Positions 46,475 through 57,182 of a stretch of 64,000 nt of DNA are shown piece after piece. The notes beneath the pieces are model-generated. The model was not told the origin of the DNA. It ran no database searches and saw nothing but the letters and a program-made list of their open reading frames with translations. The stretch covers positions 1-64,000 of the forward strand of contig CAJNOP010000367.1 of NCBI GenBank assembly GCA_905250075.1, read 5' to 3'. Both the position numbers and the translations under genes were made by a program. Source of the stretch: Rotaria sp. Silwood1. Taxonomy: Eukaryota > Rotifera > Eurotatoria > Philodinida > Philodinidae. Numbering within the stretch: position 1 is the first letter of the stretch; every line of letters begins with the position of its first letter.

Positions 46475-49400
46475 CTGCACAGAGAAAAAAAGAAAAGTTC
46501 TCGATGAATTTCAGGATATCCAAGTAGAATTTTCATCGAATTCGGTTAAGATTTTTCGGAAACGTCTTAAAATCTTGTACAAATCTCGCAAATCATCCAA
46601 AGTTTTCATGGATCAGTTTTCTCTGTCTTACTGTAATTTTCTTCCTATTTCTCGAAATTTTGTTAGATTTATCGAATTTTCTTTACAATGATTCTCTAGT
46701 ATACTCAGAATTTACTTCGATGTTTGACAAATCTTAAGATTTCTGCAGGACCCTCTTCAATAGCACAGAATTTTCCAGAGTTTTTGTCAACCTTTCTGCC
46801 TTTTCATTCACTATGCAGCCGTTGCCGCTACTGTCTTTGAGTTTTATCGGTGACTCTCGTAGCATTTTCTGAACTGTTCAGAGAGTTTGAAAGGTTTCTC
46901 AGAATTGTTCCTAATCTCAAGAGTTCTATGTAGATCTTGCAGAATTTTGAGACTTCCTCATACACTTTCATGGCAATTTTGCCATATGTATTCAATTTTA
47001 TTCTTTTAATTTACAGAATTTATCTAATTTTTCTTCAACCTCGAAAACATTCAATCATCTGCGATTGTTGAAATTTTCATTGGATTGCACAGAGCTTCTG
47101 GTGATTGTGTGAATTCATTGTAACTCTTCCTGATTTATTGCGTATTGCAAGCTATTTGTTGAAAGTACCTCAGAAGGTCTTAGGAATTTTTGGACATATT
47201 CTTTCTCTTCTTTTGTATCTGTCAGGTTTTCCCTCATTCTCATGGATATCTCTTCACAAGTATCTCTGAATTTTCTCAAGTGCAAGTTTCTCTTAAAATT
47301 TCTAAACTGTTTCTCGTTTTCGTATAATTTGTCATGGTTATCAAGAATCTCTTGTAGTTCTCTTGAGCTTTTCTGATTCTATGAGAATTTTTCGAATTTT
47401 TGTTGGCATTCTAGTGGTCACTGTAAATTCATCAAAATTTTGTATTTTATTCTCGTTTCGCTTGCTATTGTTTTGTCATTTCACAATAATTCAGTGAACA
47501 CAAAGACAAATTGACGACTACAGTTTTCTTTACGTTTAACAAAAAGAGGAGCAAGTAACAGCTGCGCATGTATGAAGGCATACTTTTGAGGGTTTTGTTA
47601 GGTCGTAACTTTCAAATCTAACTTCAGAATTTGTCTGCATGCAGTATCTCGCTGAGACCGAAATCAAGTTTCATCTTTGATTCAAAAGTTTCGTACTCGA
47701 TCTCATAAAATTCATCGCGTTAAACATGACGAATCTCTCTCTTTAGGTTTTGATAGACAATACAGAGTTTTTAGTTTCGAAGTCCTTTCCGAGGTGATGT
47801 TTTGACTATAAAGATGACCTCGATCGATAGGAGTATTTTGTGCTCTATTCAGATTAGAAATAATCTAGATGAAATATTATGGACAATGGTTTCGATAATG
47901 AATGCTCTTCTGCCGAGATCGTTTGTTCGAATCTATACTAGCTTCAGAGCTCTTATGTTTTCGACTACAAAATACAGGATAAAACTTCCATTCATGTTCA
48001 AACCAACTGAGACCTCTGAGAGATAACTAATGGACCACAAAGGGTCTTTCGAATTCGATTTTGTGAAACGAAATTAGTGAAATCGCCATTCCTTCACTTC
48101 GAGAATTCTCGGGATGTTCAGTTTGAGCCTCGATAGAATTCGTGAGTTTTGCAACATTCCCAACAGATTGTGGTTATTTCGTGAAATTTTATGAAAGTTG
48201 CAGAGAATTTTCTTGTGTTTCCTGCTATTGTCTTGACATTATGAAATTTTTAGCCAACTTTGACAGTTTTTCAAATTTCGATGAAATACTCAGCAATTAC
48301 TTTCGAAATTTCAACAAACTCTTGAGATGATTTTCCGTAGTTCTCTAAATATCAATGGAGTCCTTTCTGATGTCTTAGAGTTTTCTCGAAAACCATCAGA
48401 AGTCATGCTGTATTCGATGAAAATATTACTCTTTTTCCTTAAATATTATGAGACGTAGTGCTTTTCTTTTACAACTTTGTAGAATCCGGTGAAACTACCC
48501 GGAATGCCCGCGAGAGGCACAGATGCGGATATTGATTTCACTCACAGTTAGCATTGGTTCAAAAGGAATGAGTATGTTCTGTCAGTGAGATAGACCGCTT
48601 TCATTATGGTGTCAATTAATGGTTGATAGGAAGAAATTGTCTGTTATCTAACAGTGATTGAATTATATGATCCAAAAAGTCATTTTTACGAGAGAGTAAT
48701 CGTTTATTCGGAGTAACAAACTTGATTTTGGCGCAGGTTGAGATTTCGATGTATTTGTTGTACTTTTCGGCACAGCAGTGGCAATGACTGTGGCGTGACT
48801 TGACTAAGAAGAATCTTAACGAAGAGAAAATAGTCTCATTGTTATATGTAAAAGTTCACACTAGCAATGATATAGGTATCATCTTTACTATTTGATGAAG
48901 ATCTGGTGATGAATCGAATGTTTGTCAAGAAAATAGAACAACCTTAACTCGGCGTTCAATACTAGACTTAGAATGGTATTTAAAAAACGAACTAAGCTTG
49001 AAATCATATGTTGCTATCTATAGCAGGGATGTTTCTAATAATAGATGTCAATGAACAAGCCTCAACTATTGTCATTCTAGTCTTTTTAGAGGATTTACTA
49101 ACCTAAATCGTATTTCTTCTTAGGAAATTCCTAGAGTGATCATTCAGGATCCTAAGTGGTCAGGACCTGATCAACTTTGGATCCGAGTTTTGTCTCTTTG
49201 CTCTAATGATATCGTCTTCCAGTTATACAACATTAATTTCCATGTAACTAGGTTTGCACATAAGAGAATTATAGCAACGATGAATGTGGCTCTACTGATA
49301 TCTTTGATAGCAAATCTTGTCAAATATAGGTGAACTTCAAGTTAATCGTTATAGTAGAGTGGAGCAGAGGTAAGCGTGCACAATTCAGAAACCAAATATT

Positions 49401-49915
49401 CTATGTGTTCACTTGTGTAGCGTCCTGGAATTCAGATTCTGATACGATCTTGGGAGGACTCTGTAAGCCTTTTTCAAGAAATCGAAGAAAATGCTTTGAC
49501 ATGTAACTAGAAATTTGAAAAGGATTATTAAAGAGTTTTCAATCAAGAATAAACCAACCCTGATACAATCTGGGTTCACATGTAGTGACTATCGGTTACG
49601 TTTCTGATAAAATTCTATCTTTAGTGTCATTAGGACGATGGGTATTTTTCATTCACATGACGAAAAAAAAATTGCATTTAAAATAACTTGCACTATCGAT
49701 GAATTAAATTTCAGCTTCACCGACCTGAAATAGCCAGATAGACGGAGCGAAATATGAAAATCTGCTCACTGTCTGAAACCAACCTACTTCTAAAAGTTTC
49801 AAAATCTTTTATTTGCTGCTTTCGAGAAGCCTCAGAAAGTGGACGAGATGCTTATAAATATATTGTTAATGCTTTACTCATATCTGTGACGGCTAATCTC
49901 AATTTTTTTTCTTAC
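46475..49915 (-). other. 3.4-kb noncoding stretch, possible intron
   Basis: No exon on either strand is convincing; short plus-strand frames (for example 47802-48026) look like chance. The left edge is an acceptor and the right edge a strong donor (G|GTAAGA), both on the minus strand with matching phase, so it may be one long intron joining the ART and NHL exons. It is less AT-rich and has fewer homopolymers than the core introns. Confidence 0.4.
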
Positions 49916-50687
49916 CTAAACTCATATTGTTGGGTTTCTGTGCTACAGATGTAGCAGTTGCAGCGTGTGAAGTTACCGATCCAATGGCTCCTTCTTCTTT
50001 GCTGTCATTATCATCATCAGTAATTTCTTTCAAATGTATCATATGTAACCCGCCATGATGATGTAACGGATTTGATACAACTTTAAACATTGTACCCGGC
50101 ATTAGAATAACTTCATTTTCGTTAGGGAAGCATGTGTATGCTGTTATGGATTTTCCAGTTGAACATTCAATACTGAATAATGTGCTCTGAGCTTTGTTGA
50201 GAAACGATGAAATGACATCAACAGATGTTGAACATGAGCTGACACTCCACCAAGTTATTCTTTGACCTTTTCTGAACGTCTGACTAACATCTTTATTGAC
50301 TCCACGCCAGACAATACCTTTAAAATCTGGTAGTTTAGATGCTGCAGAATCCAAAAGCTTTAAATATGCAAACCACGGATGAACTTCGGCTCGGTTTTCA
50401 GCACGAAGTGCTTGATTTAAAATACGATAGATAGATGCATCTTTCGACATTTCCATGGTGTAAAGATAAACTGTGGCAGCTTCATCTTTGGTTAAATTGT
50501 GCTCATTTGGATATGTACAATATCTTTTGGCATATTTAACGAATCGAATAATTTCTGGTAGAAGAACATGTAGGTCACCCATAGCTTCTTCAAGAGGCAA
50601 TGCTGCATGTGTAATGTAGCCATGACATGCTGGCAGACGTTTATTTTCCAGCTCAACATCTGTAAAACGTTCACCTGACCCTGTCAT
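49916..50687 (-). CDS. NAD(P)(+)--arginine ADP-ribosyltransferase (exon)
   Basis: From ATG at 50687 the frame encodes 257 residues to a consensus donor (TTTAG|GTAAGA). Reading past the donor gives only a few lysines and a stop at 49899. The R-S-E signature is complete: R128 in IVWRGV, the WWSVSSCSTS motif (146-155), and ExE as E190-N191-E192 in FPNENEVILMPGT. The C-terminal part HGGLHMIHLKEI is typical of the fold, and an acidic/Ser/Ala-rich linker follows. There is no signal peptide. The predicted activity is mono-ADP-ribosylation of arginine. It is a paralog of the gene at 6245-6955. The strong donor suggests a continuing transcript. The next minus-strand exon in matching phase is the NHL exon at 45558-46474, which would make a 562-aa ART-linker-NHL protein. 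Confidence 0.8.
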
Positions 50688-51127
50688 TGTAATGAACTGA
50701 TGATTTTTTGTGTTTCGTTGCCAAGCGGCTCACTTGATTTTCTAAAACGAACAAGAATGAAAAGCATAATTTCATCCTTCTTGCATTAGTATTTTTATTT
50801 CTTTTTCACCATTTACCACATTCTTTCGTTCTCAATATATCCCTTTGATCAAAACCAATCGAAAACCTACTTCTTTGAATAAGTTCTCTATACTATTGTT
50901 TTTTTTATCTCATAGTTGAATATCGGAATTACGTTGTGAATTACACTACTTGTCTTCAAGGTTTCAACTGTAAATGACAAGAAATATATAAGAAAGTTGG
51001 GATTGGATATCTCCAGTAAATTATCGATCTCGCAGCTAAAATTAGTTGACGTCGCAGTTTCAATGATATTTTAAACTCGATTCTTGGTTTTGATGCTTCA
51101 CTGTCTCGTAATGGACCTGCCGTTATA

Positions 51128-51367
51128 ATGATGATAAAATTAGTGATGATTCTGCATTTAATTTGTTGGCCTGCTGCGCAAGTTCCTGTCAAGAGACTCC
51201 ACATCGATCCAAAAACTCTCCACTATTGTCAAATGTTTTCAAGAAAGGCATATGACTGCATAGAATTTTATGATCGTGTTAGTATTCAGTCTCTCTACAA
51301 TATAAACTTAAAATGGAAAGACTCTAATATATTGCTCTTACATATTCTAAGCTCAACAGCATTATGA
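51128..51367 (+). CDS. possible small secreted protein
   Basis: A 79-codon frame starts MMIKLVMILHLICWPAAQVP, which reads as a signal peptide with a plausible cleavage after PAA. It continues with a basic, cysteine-containing mature part (KTLHYCQMFSRKAYDCIEFYD). It lies 440 bases upstream of, and divergent from, the second ART, and stops about 75 bases before a fold-back element. There is no homology that I recognise and no visible intron. It may be chance. Confidence 0.3.
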   Translation: MMIKLVMILHLICWPAAQVPVKRLHIDPKTLHYCQMFSRKAYDCIEFYDRVSIQSLYNINLKWKDSNILLLHILSSTAL

Positions 51368-51442
51368 GATTCAGCGTAGTCAAATATTCTGATTGGAAAC
51401 TACACACACTAGAACAAAAATCGAATGTAAAATATCGTTAAA

Positions 51443-52322
51443 ACTATACCCTACACAATAAAAATTCTGGGACACTTCAGAATGACTTGTCAAAATTATA
51501 TATCTTATTGGAATTAAAGTTTATATCTACAGGGTGTCTGAAAAGTAGTTCCCTATTTTAAATTCTTGTTTTCTCTTTAATAAGAACAGATATTGTGTTA
51601 CATTTTTTACTATTTTGAAGCATGCTTTATAAATGTTGTTTTACACAAGAAAGAATGTTAATGAAGTGACTATGTAAGATCAAACGCAAATTTCATCTGA
51701 AGATTGCTTGAAAAATAACTTCTTATTTTTCATCGTTGATTACGTTTATACAAAGCATATATTGTAATATTTTTTTTCTATTTTGAGGTGTGTGTAATAC
51801 GTTTACGCGATAATGTCTCAAGAATAGTCGTGACAGTATTGCATTTCAAAGCCATGAAAAAATTATTACAACATATATGCTTTGTATAAAAGTAATCAAC
51901 GATGAAAAATAAGAAGTTATTTTTTAAGCAATCTTCAGATGAAATTTGCGTTTAATCTTACATAGTCACTTCATTAACATTCTTTCTTGTGTAAAACGAC
52001 ATTTATAAAGCATGCTTCAAACTAGTAAAAAAAGTAACACAATATCTGTTCTTATTAAAGAGAAAACAAGAATTTAAAATAGGGATCTGCTTTCCAGACA
52101 CCCTGTATGGTTAGTGTAGTTATTGCTTAATATTTGATATTATACCATGTAGACGCAAAAGTTCTCGTTTTATTTAACAAGAACTTTTGCGTCTGCATGA
52201 TATAATATCAAATATTAAGCAATGACTACACTAACTATATATATAAACTTTAATTCGAATAAGATATATAATTTTGACAAGTCATTCTGGAGTGTCCCAG
52301 AATTTTTTGCGTAGGGTATAGT
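51443..52322. mobile_element. outer fold-back element (split by a nested insertion)
   Basis: The ends ACTATACCCTACACAATAAA and, inverted, ACTATACCCTACGCAAAAAA enclose an almost perfect palindrome of about 300 bases, centred near 52170 (AAGTTCTCG...CAAGAACTT). TA lies at both ends, so a Tc1/mariner-type insertion is likely. The left arm is interrupted by the separate element at 51530-52105; removing that stretch restores the match to the right arm. There is no coding frame. Confidence 0.75.
51530..52105. mobile_element. inner Tc1/mariner-like MITE nested in the outer element
   Basis: The inverted ends start CAGGGTGTCTG, with arms continuing about 250 bases (for example TTCTTGTTTTCTCTTTAATA and its complement). 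It is flanked by TA at 51528-51529 and 52106-52107. It lies inside the left arm of the outer element and is therefore younger. It carries no transposase. Confidence 0.8.
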
Positions 52323-52998
52323 ATGTCAATTAATTTATGCTGCAAGGATACTAAATTACTTGGAATACAATACCAACTTTCTCATCTATCTCTTATCATT
52401 TTCAGAAGAAGCTTCAAAGATTGGTAGAGTAACTATTAATATACCTGTGACATGTCATAAGGAGATAAAAGGCAAAAGTTTTGAGAACTTATCAAAAGAG
52501 CCAGGTGTTCACTTTACTTTGATCAGGGAGATGATAATATTGAGAATGCCATAGTAATAAACTCTAAGGTCTTATGAATTTTATAAAACGCAGTCTAAAA
52601 AGAGTATTGATGTGTATAGGGTAGAGAATTTGCACGCCTCCTCCAGACCGCGATAGACGTCTTATTTAATAAATTGATTAATAAAATAATAAACAGTTAA
52701 CTAATGACTAATTAATAATTGATTAATAACATAGTAATGTTACCCTAATGAGTAATTAAGGAGTATTGAAGGATGTATCTTGAAAACTAAACCACACATT
52801 CGTGACCAATGTTTTTGATACATGATTAGTGGTCATATATCAATAACATCTCATGAACATATATGGTCTACTTTGTTCTTGCAGTTGTAGAAGATTAAGT
52901 AAAAGATGATGAAGAAATGCGTCCCAAGATAGATTGATTGAAACAATATTCTCGTTATCAGTAACAACAGCTACATCATGTTTCATATTTTAATCCTG
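52323..52998. other. gene-free stretch
   Basis: A 64-codon frame (52360-52554) follows an acceptor-like CATTTTCAG but has no donor partner or recognisable similarity and was not accepted. Confidence 0.35.
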
Positions 52999-53040
52999 CG
53001 GGGTGTGGGTGTGGATGTGGATAAATACTACTCACACTCA
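52999..53040. repeat. telomere-like hairpin block L (short)
   Basis: GCGGGGTGTGGGTGTGGATG is followed, after about ten bases, by CTCACACTCA. The order is G-rich then C-rich. Confidence 0.55.
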
Positions 53041-54599
53041 TATACAAAAAAAGAGATTGTTTTCACCCATAATCGGAAACAACGATTGTGAGCAAAACCG
53101 ACCACCTATCTCTTTACATATATGCGTTGGCTATTTGCTACTGTTTGAAGTGTGTTACTGATGGAAGAACATTTGGACGTTTAACTTATTTCTGCATAAA
53201 ATCTCACCATAATACAACTTTAAAATTCTCTCTATTAAAAATATACGCATGCAGACAGGCTTGAATTGAGAATCGGTATACCTTCGATATCTCGCAATTT
53301 CAATGAAGTCTTATGATTTTTTTGGAAACCTTGATAATGCCATAACTTCAGAGAAACTCAGTATTTCGGACTGAACTTAAGACGACAAAAGCTTTAATCA
53401 CAGACCTTCCAATGTTTCAGCTTGTAGCACCATTAGATATACAATATGAAAATGCCGTTCTGAGAAGACTTCCGTAACATTAACCTATTAGCATCAATTT
53501 ACCATTATCTAATACTATATTACAAAATCTCGAGCTTTTCTCTCTGTTCGCTGATATTTTCAGGGTAGCATGCCTGTCAAGGAACTTTGTAGTGTGACAG
53601 TGCTTCTTTATGCTGTGGGACTATAAACCGATGCACGATTCGGGTATGGATCTTTTCTTAAGCTACATATACACCCACAGTATAGAAACATCCTACCCCT
53701 CGATACCTTAGTTCGAGTAGAATATATGTGATCCTCTTTGTCTTGATATTTAATTATTCCTTACTGGCAAAAATCACACAAGATAAACAACACTCAGTGA
53801 GACAGGACTCATTTTAATATGATAAAATGTGTTCTTTTTATACAGGCAATAAGATGGGAAAATGATTTTGATTTTTTTCAAAAAAGCAGATTTGTAGGCT
53901 TGATTGTCGTTAGACTTGCTTGCTTTCTCAAAAAAGATTTTTTTGAAGCCGTAAAACGTTCACATTTTAAAGGGTGAAAACGCGGCTTTTTATCGACTAT
54001 GCCCGACTATGAATGTTAAGTATCGCTTACCTGCGCACGTGTTTTTATAGATAAGGTGGTTGAATGAATTTTTTCTGCCTTACAAGCTGTGATAAACGTC
54101 TATTAACACATTTCTTCGTCATCTCGAGTGAAGAACAGAGCAAGAGAGACCATACAAGCTATTGAAGCTACTCTCCTTCGATCACAACAACGACAAACAA
54201 CGTTGCATTTGTACGGCATCAAGATGTTGACATAGGTGAAACAATTTCTGCTGCTTGTATTTGTGTTTAGATTTTCGAAAAAGTAAATTTTTCAATCGAC
54301 GAAAGTTTCCGTCTTAGCTCCATAATGCATAGAAAACTGAAAGAGAAAGTTCGGTAATTTCCAAAACTTACCAATCTAAATCTTATCACGCTATGTAAAT
54401 ATTTAAATATTTAAAAAAAAGATGCTACCCTCAAAATAGTTGGAAATTTTGGAAATTTCCAAGATATGTCAGAAATTACCAAGAAGTTTCAATAGCTTTT
54501 GAAAATTCCAATCTAAATCTGATGACTCTATATAAATATTTACATAATAATAAGAGGGTGGTACTCTCAAAATACTTGGAAATTTCAGTAATCATCAAG
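53041..54599. other. gene-free stretch with a short tandem duplication
   Basis: No gene is seen. A segment of about 80 bases at 54371-54455 (CCAATCTAAATCT...CTCAAAATAGTTGGAAATTT) recurs at 54509-54587 with a period near 138, as a degenerate tandem repeat beside block M. Confidence 0.45.
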
Positions 54600-54649
54600 G
54601 ATGTGAGTGTGAGTATGGGTATTCATGATGGGAAGAAAACCACACCCCG
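54600..54649. repeat. telomere-like hairpin block M
   Basis: A GATGTGAGTGTGAGTATGGG arm and an AAACCACACCCC arm are separated by about 17 bases. The polarity is the usual one. Confidence 0.5.
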
Positions 54650-55063
54650 AAAAAACATATTCCATTACAAGTTTCATAAATAATTACAAACATTAAAAAT
54701 AATCGGAACAGCTAAGAAAAAGATATTCAACAATAGTTGAATCAAACAAACATTCATACACGTATGATTAATAGAAAACTCAATATTCATAATTGAAGTG
54801 GTCAAATTTGTCTAAACACCGTACATTGATGTCGTCAATGGCCATATATAGGTCATTAGCTAATACTCAATAAGACTTCAACTAACGAAATGAAACAGTA
54901 ATACAAGCGAAATATTACAAATATCAACAATTAATCAAAAACTAAACAGAAATATTTCTCTACTATTGATATTCAGAGTTCAGTGTTTCGGTAGTATAGT
55001 CGCAGATGAGGCTAACTTTGAAAAAGAACTACGACGTACTTAAGTCTGTTGTTAATTTGTTTG

Positions 55064-55309
55064 TTATGGTTGGTACAGTTCTGCAAGCTCTGTACCAGCG
55101 ATATTATCAAATCTAGCAGCAACTAACACTTTTCCATTGCTCAACAACGATACATTGTATACCCATCGTTCGACATTCAAGCTGGTAGTTGTCATCCATG
55201 TACCCATTGATGGCTCATACAAGTCTGCATTCGTTAGAGTACTAGTGGAATTCGATCCACCAACAACTAATACCTTTCCATTCGTCAATAGTGATGATGT
55301 GTGAATATA
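55064..55309 (-). pseudogene. kelch-repeat gene fragment
   Basis: The open stretch encodes one full and one partial kelch motif: LTNGKVLVVGGSNSTSTL...ADLYEPSMGTW and then LLSNGKVLVAARFDN...AELYQP, followed by a stop. Kelch propellers need four to seven blades, so this is a fragment. Upstream in the frame there is a stop about seven codons before the motif, and a telomere-like block starts within 30 bases. The second blade has lost the usual GG (VAARFD instead of VTGGYD). Kelch proteins of this style are abundant in bdelloids; this copy looks like a truncated remnant at a telomere-capped break. Confidence 0.7.
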
Positions 55310-55337
55310 TCATCCAAAACTTAGATTACTAGTTAAT

Positions 55338-55502
55338 GTGTGGGTGTGGGTGTGGATGGCTGTTTTCTTCACAGCCACAGCCACAGTCACACCCACACAC
55401 ACCCACATCCACACATCCACACCCATACTCACATCCACGTCCACCCCCACCCACACCCACACCCACACCCCACACCCACACCCACACCCACACCCACACC
55501 CA
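55338..55502. repeat. telomere-like hairpin block N (longest C-rich arm)
   Basis: The G-rich arm at 55338-55359 (TGTGGGTGTGGGTGTGGATG) is followed, after a loop of about 12 bases, by more than 130 bases of C-rich units including an almost perfect CCCACA run at about 55456-55500. It is the most telomere-like sequence in the window. Confidence 0.85.
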
Positions 55503-55695
55503 TCTAGGTATACACAAATCAATTGATATAAATATCGTACTCTTTCTCTTTAAAGATATTTTCGTAGTCAACACTTTATCATGATCATTATGAAGATTTT
55601 TATTAAATCAAAAGTATACCAGAGTAATACTGATCCAATCATCAATGACTACCATGAGAATAATCGCTCGAATATTTCTTGAAATTTCAGACTAC

Positions 55696-57054
55696 ATAAA
55701 GCCACCGACACATTAGAAGACCCGGGGTCTTCTATTCTGTCTTATCGCTCATAAGTTACAAGGGGGGTCTTCTATTATGTCCCCTAAAAAGTTATATTTT
55801 TCACCAGCCTTTCCAACAAATTTTTGTTTCAATTCAATTTTGTTCTACATAATCGTTAGAAAAACAGTATTTTACTTATTCGACATGTGTATGATGAGAT
55901 AGTAACAAATTTTATCCTGTGAAAAAAAGAGAGTCTATCATTGATAATAAATATTCTTAGAATATTAAAGGAAACGTACCCGAACACCTTGGTAAAATGT
56001 TCACTAACAGTTTTTTTCTAAAAAATAAGATCTGCCATTGAACAAATTTTAACTTCTCAATAACTAAATATCTCAGAAAAAGAATTAAGTTGTTTTATCA
56101 AACTCAATTGAATTTATTGTTCTTGTTTATTTTTGACTAATATTAATGGACTCTGTTCACATCAAAATCTACTAATAGCATATTTATAAGTCTCAAGCCG
56201 ACGTCAATGAATACATTTGTATTAAGAATAAGCAATTAATAAAGAAACAGTAGTTGGATACACATTTTGTGTTTTCTTCTTAGTCTTTTTTAAAAATTGA
56301 CTTCAGGTTTTATTGAGTATAGAAATGCGTTCTGAGTCTCATGAGAAGTAGTTACAAAAAAACCGATGCGTATTAGAGACGAAAACCAAATCGAATTGTC
56401 GAATGATCTTCTTCGATTGAATTTGTCTGAGGCGAACTGAATCCGATCGAAGTTGTTGCCGAATTGAGATTTTCTTATTCGTTTCTGTCTTGAGCGTATA
56501 TCCATGAGTTCACGTGTTTTTCAATTATGAAAGAATCCTTTGTGATGAATATGTTTCAGAATTTCTAGAAATCCCAGATAATGAGGCTTTTTAATTATTA
56601 GGTAATCAAGTTTCACCTAATATGGTACTATTTTACAAAGATCTCTTTATGCGTTGCATCCACGGTTCTTCACTGAGTCCATCATAATCCACGGCCATGA
56701 GAAGTTTTTTTTGCATAGAGAACCGTAAAAATTCCTTCGGAATATGCTGTAAAAGACCCCTAAAAAGGTTCCATGATATGTATTCTACAAAGAAATACAT
56801 TCTTTACTAAATAGTTGTTTTCTATTCATCGTTTTGCAAGACTTTTTTCACTTCGAACTGATGCATCATTTTCATGAATGAAGCAAAATATTGTTCATAC
56901 TGATCTAAGATACAATTATGGACTTAAATACTAAAAAAGTTAATAAACTCCAGAAATTATTTGTAAAAAAAATCGATTTTGCCAGGGGGGTCTTCTAATA
57001 TGTCTTTTGCTTCATTTATCCAAGGGGGGTCTTCTAATCTGTCAATGGCTTTAT
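55696..57054. mobile_element. TIR element with a repeated GGGGGGTCTTCTAAT motif
   Basis: Inverted ends ATAAAGCCACCGACACATTA (left) and ATAAAGCCATTGACAGATTA (complement of the right end) bound 1,359 bases. The motif GGGG(GG)TCTTCTAATNTGTC or its CTATT variant occurs near 55726, 55763, 56985 and 57024. A perfect AGAAGACCCGGGGTCTTCT palindrome lies at the left. The interior has no convincing transposase. The target duplication is unclear. It ends about 130 bases from the stop codon of the RNF213-like gene. Confidence 0.55.
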
Positions 57055-57182
57055 AAAATGTCGTGTTTATTTCAAGATGAAAAAAAAGAGGAAAAAGCAG
57101 TTCGCCTGCTGTTTAGTTGTTTGAATTTAAATTTTGATATAAAAGTTTTCAAACGGTGTGTCTTGTACATTTCTAGCATGGA

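Noticed and set aside
52360-52554. 64-codon plus-strand frame after an acceptor-like site
   Set aside because: No donor partner, no similarity recognised, next to mobile elements.
55310-55584. Four overlapping frames of Cys-Gly, Val-Trp or His-Thr repeats
   Set aside because: Translations of the telomere-like array, not proteins.
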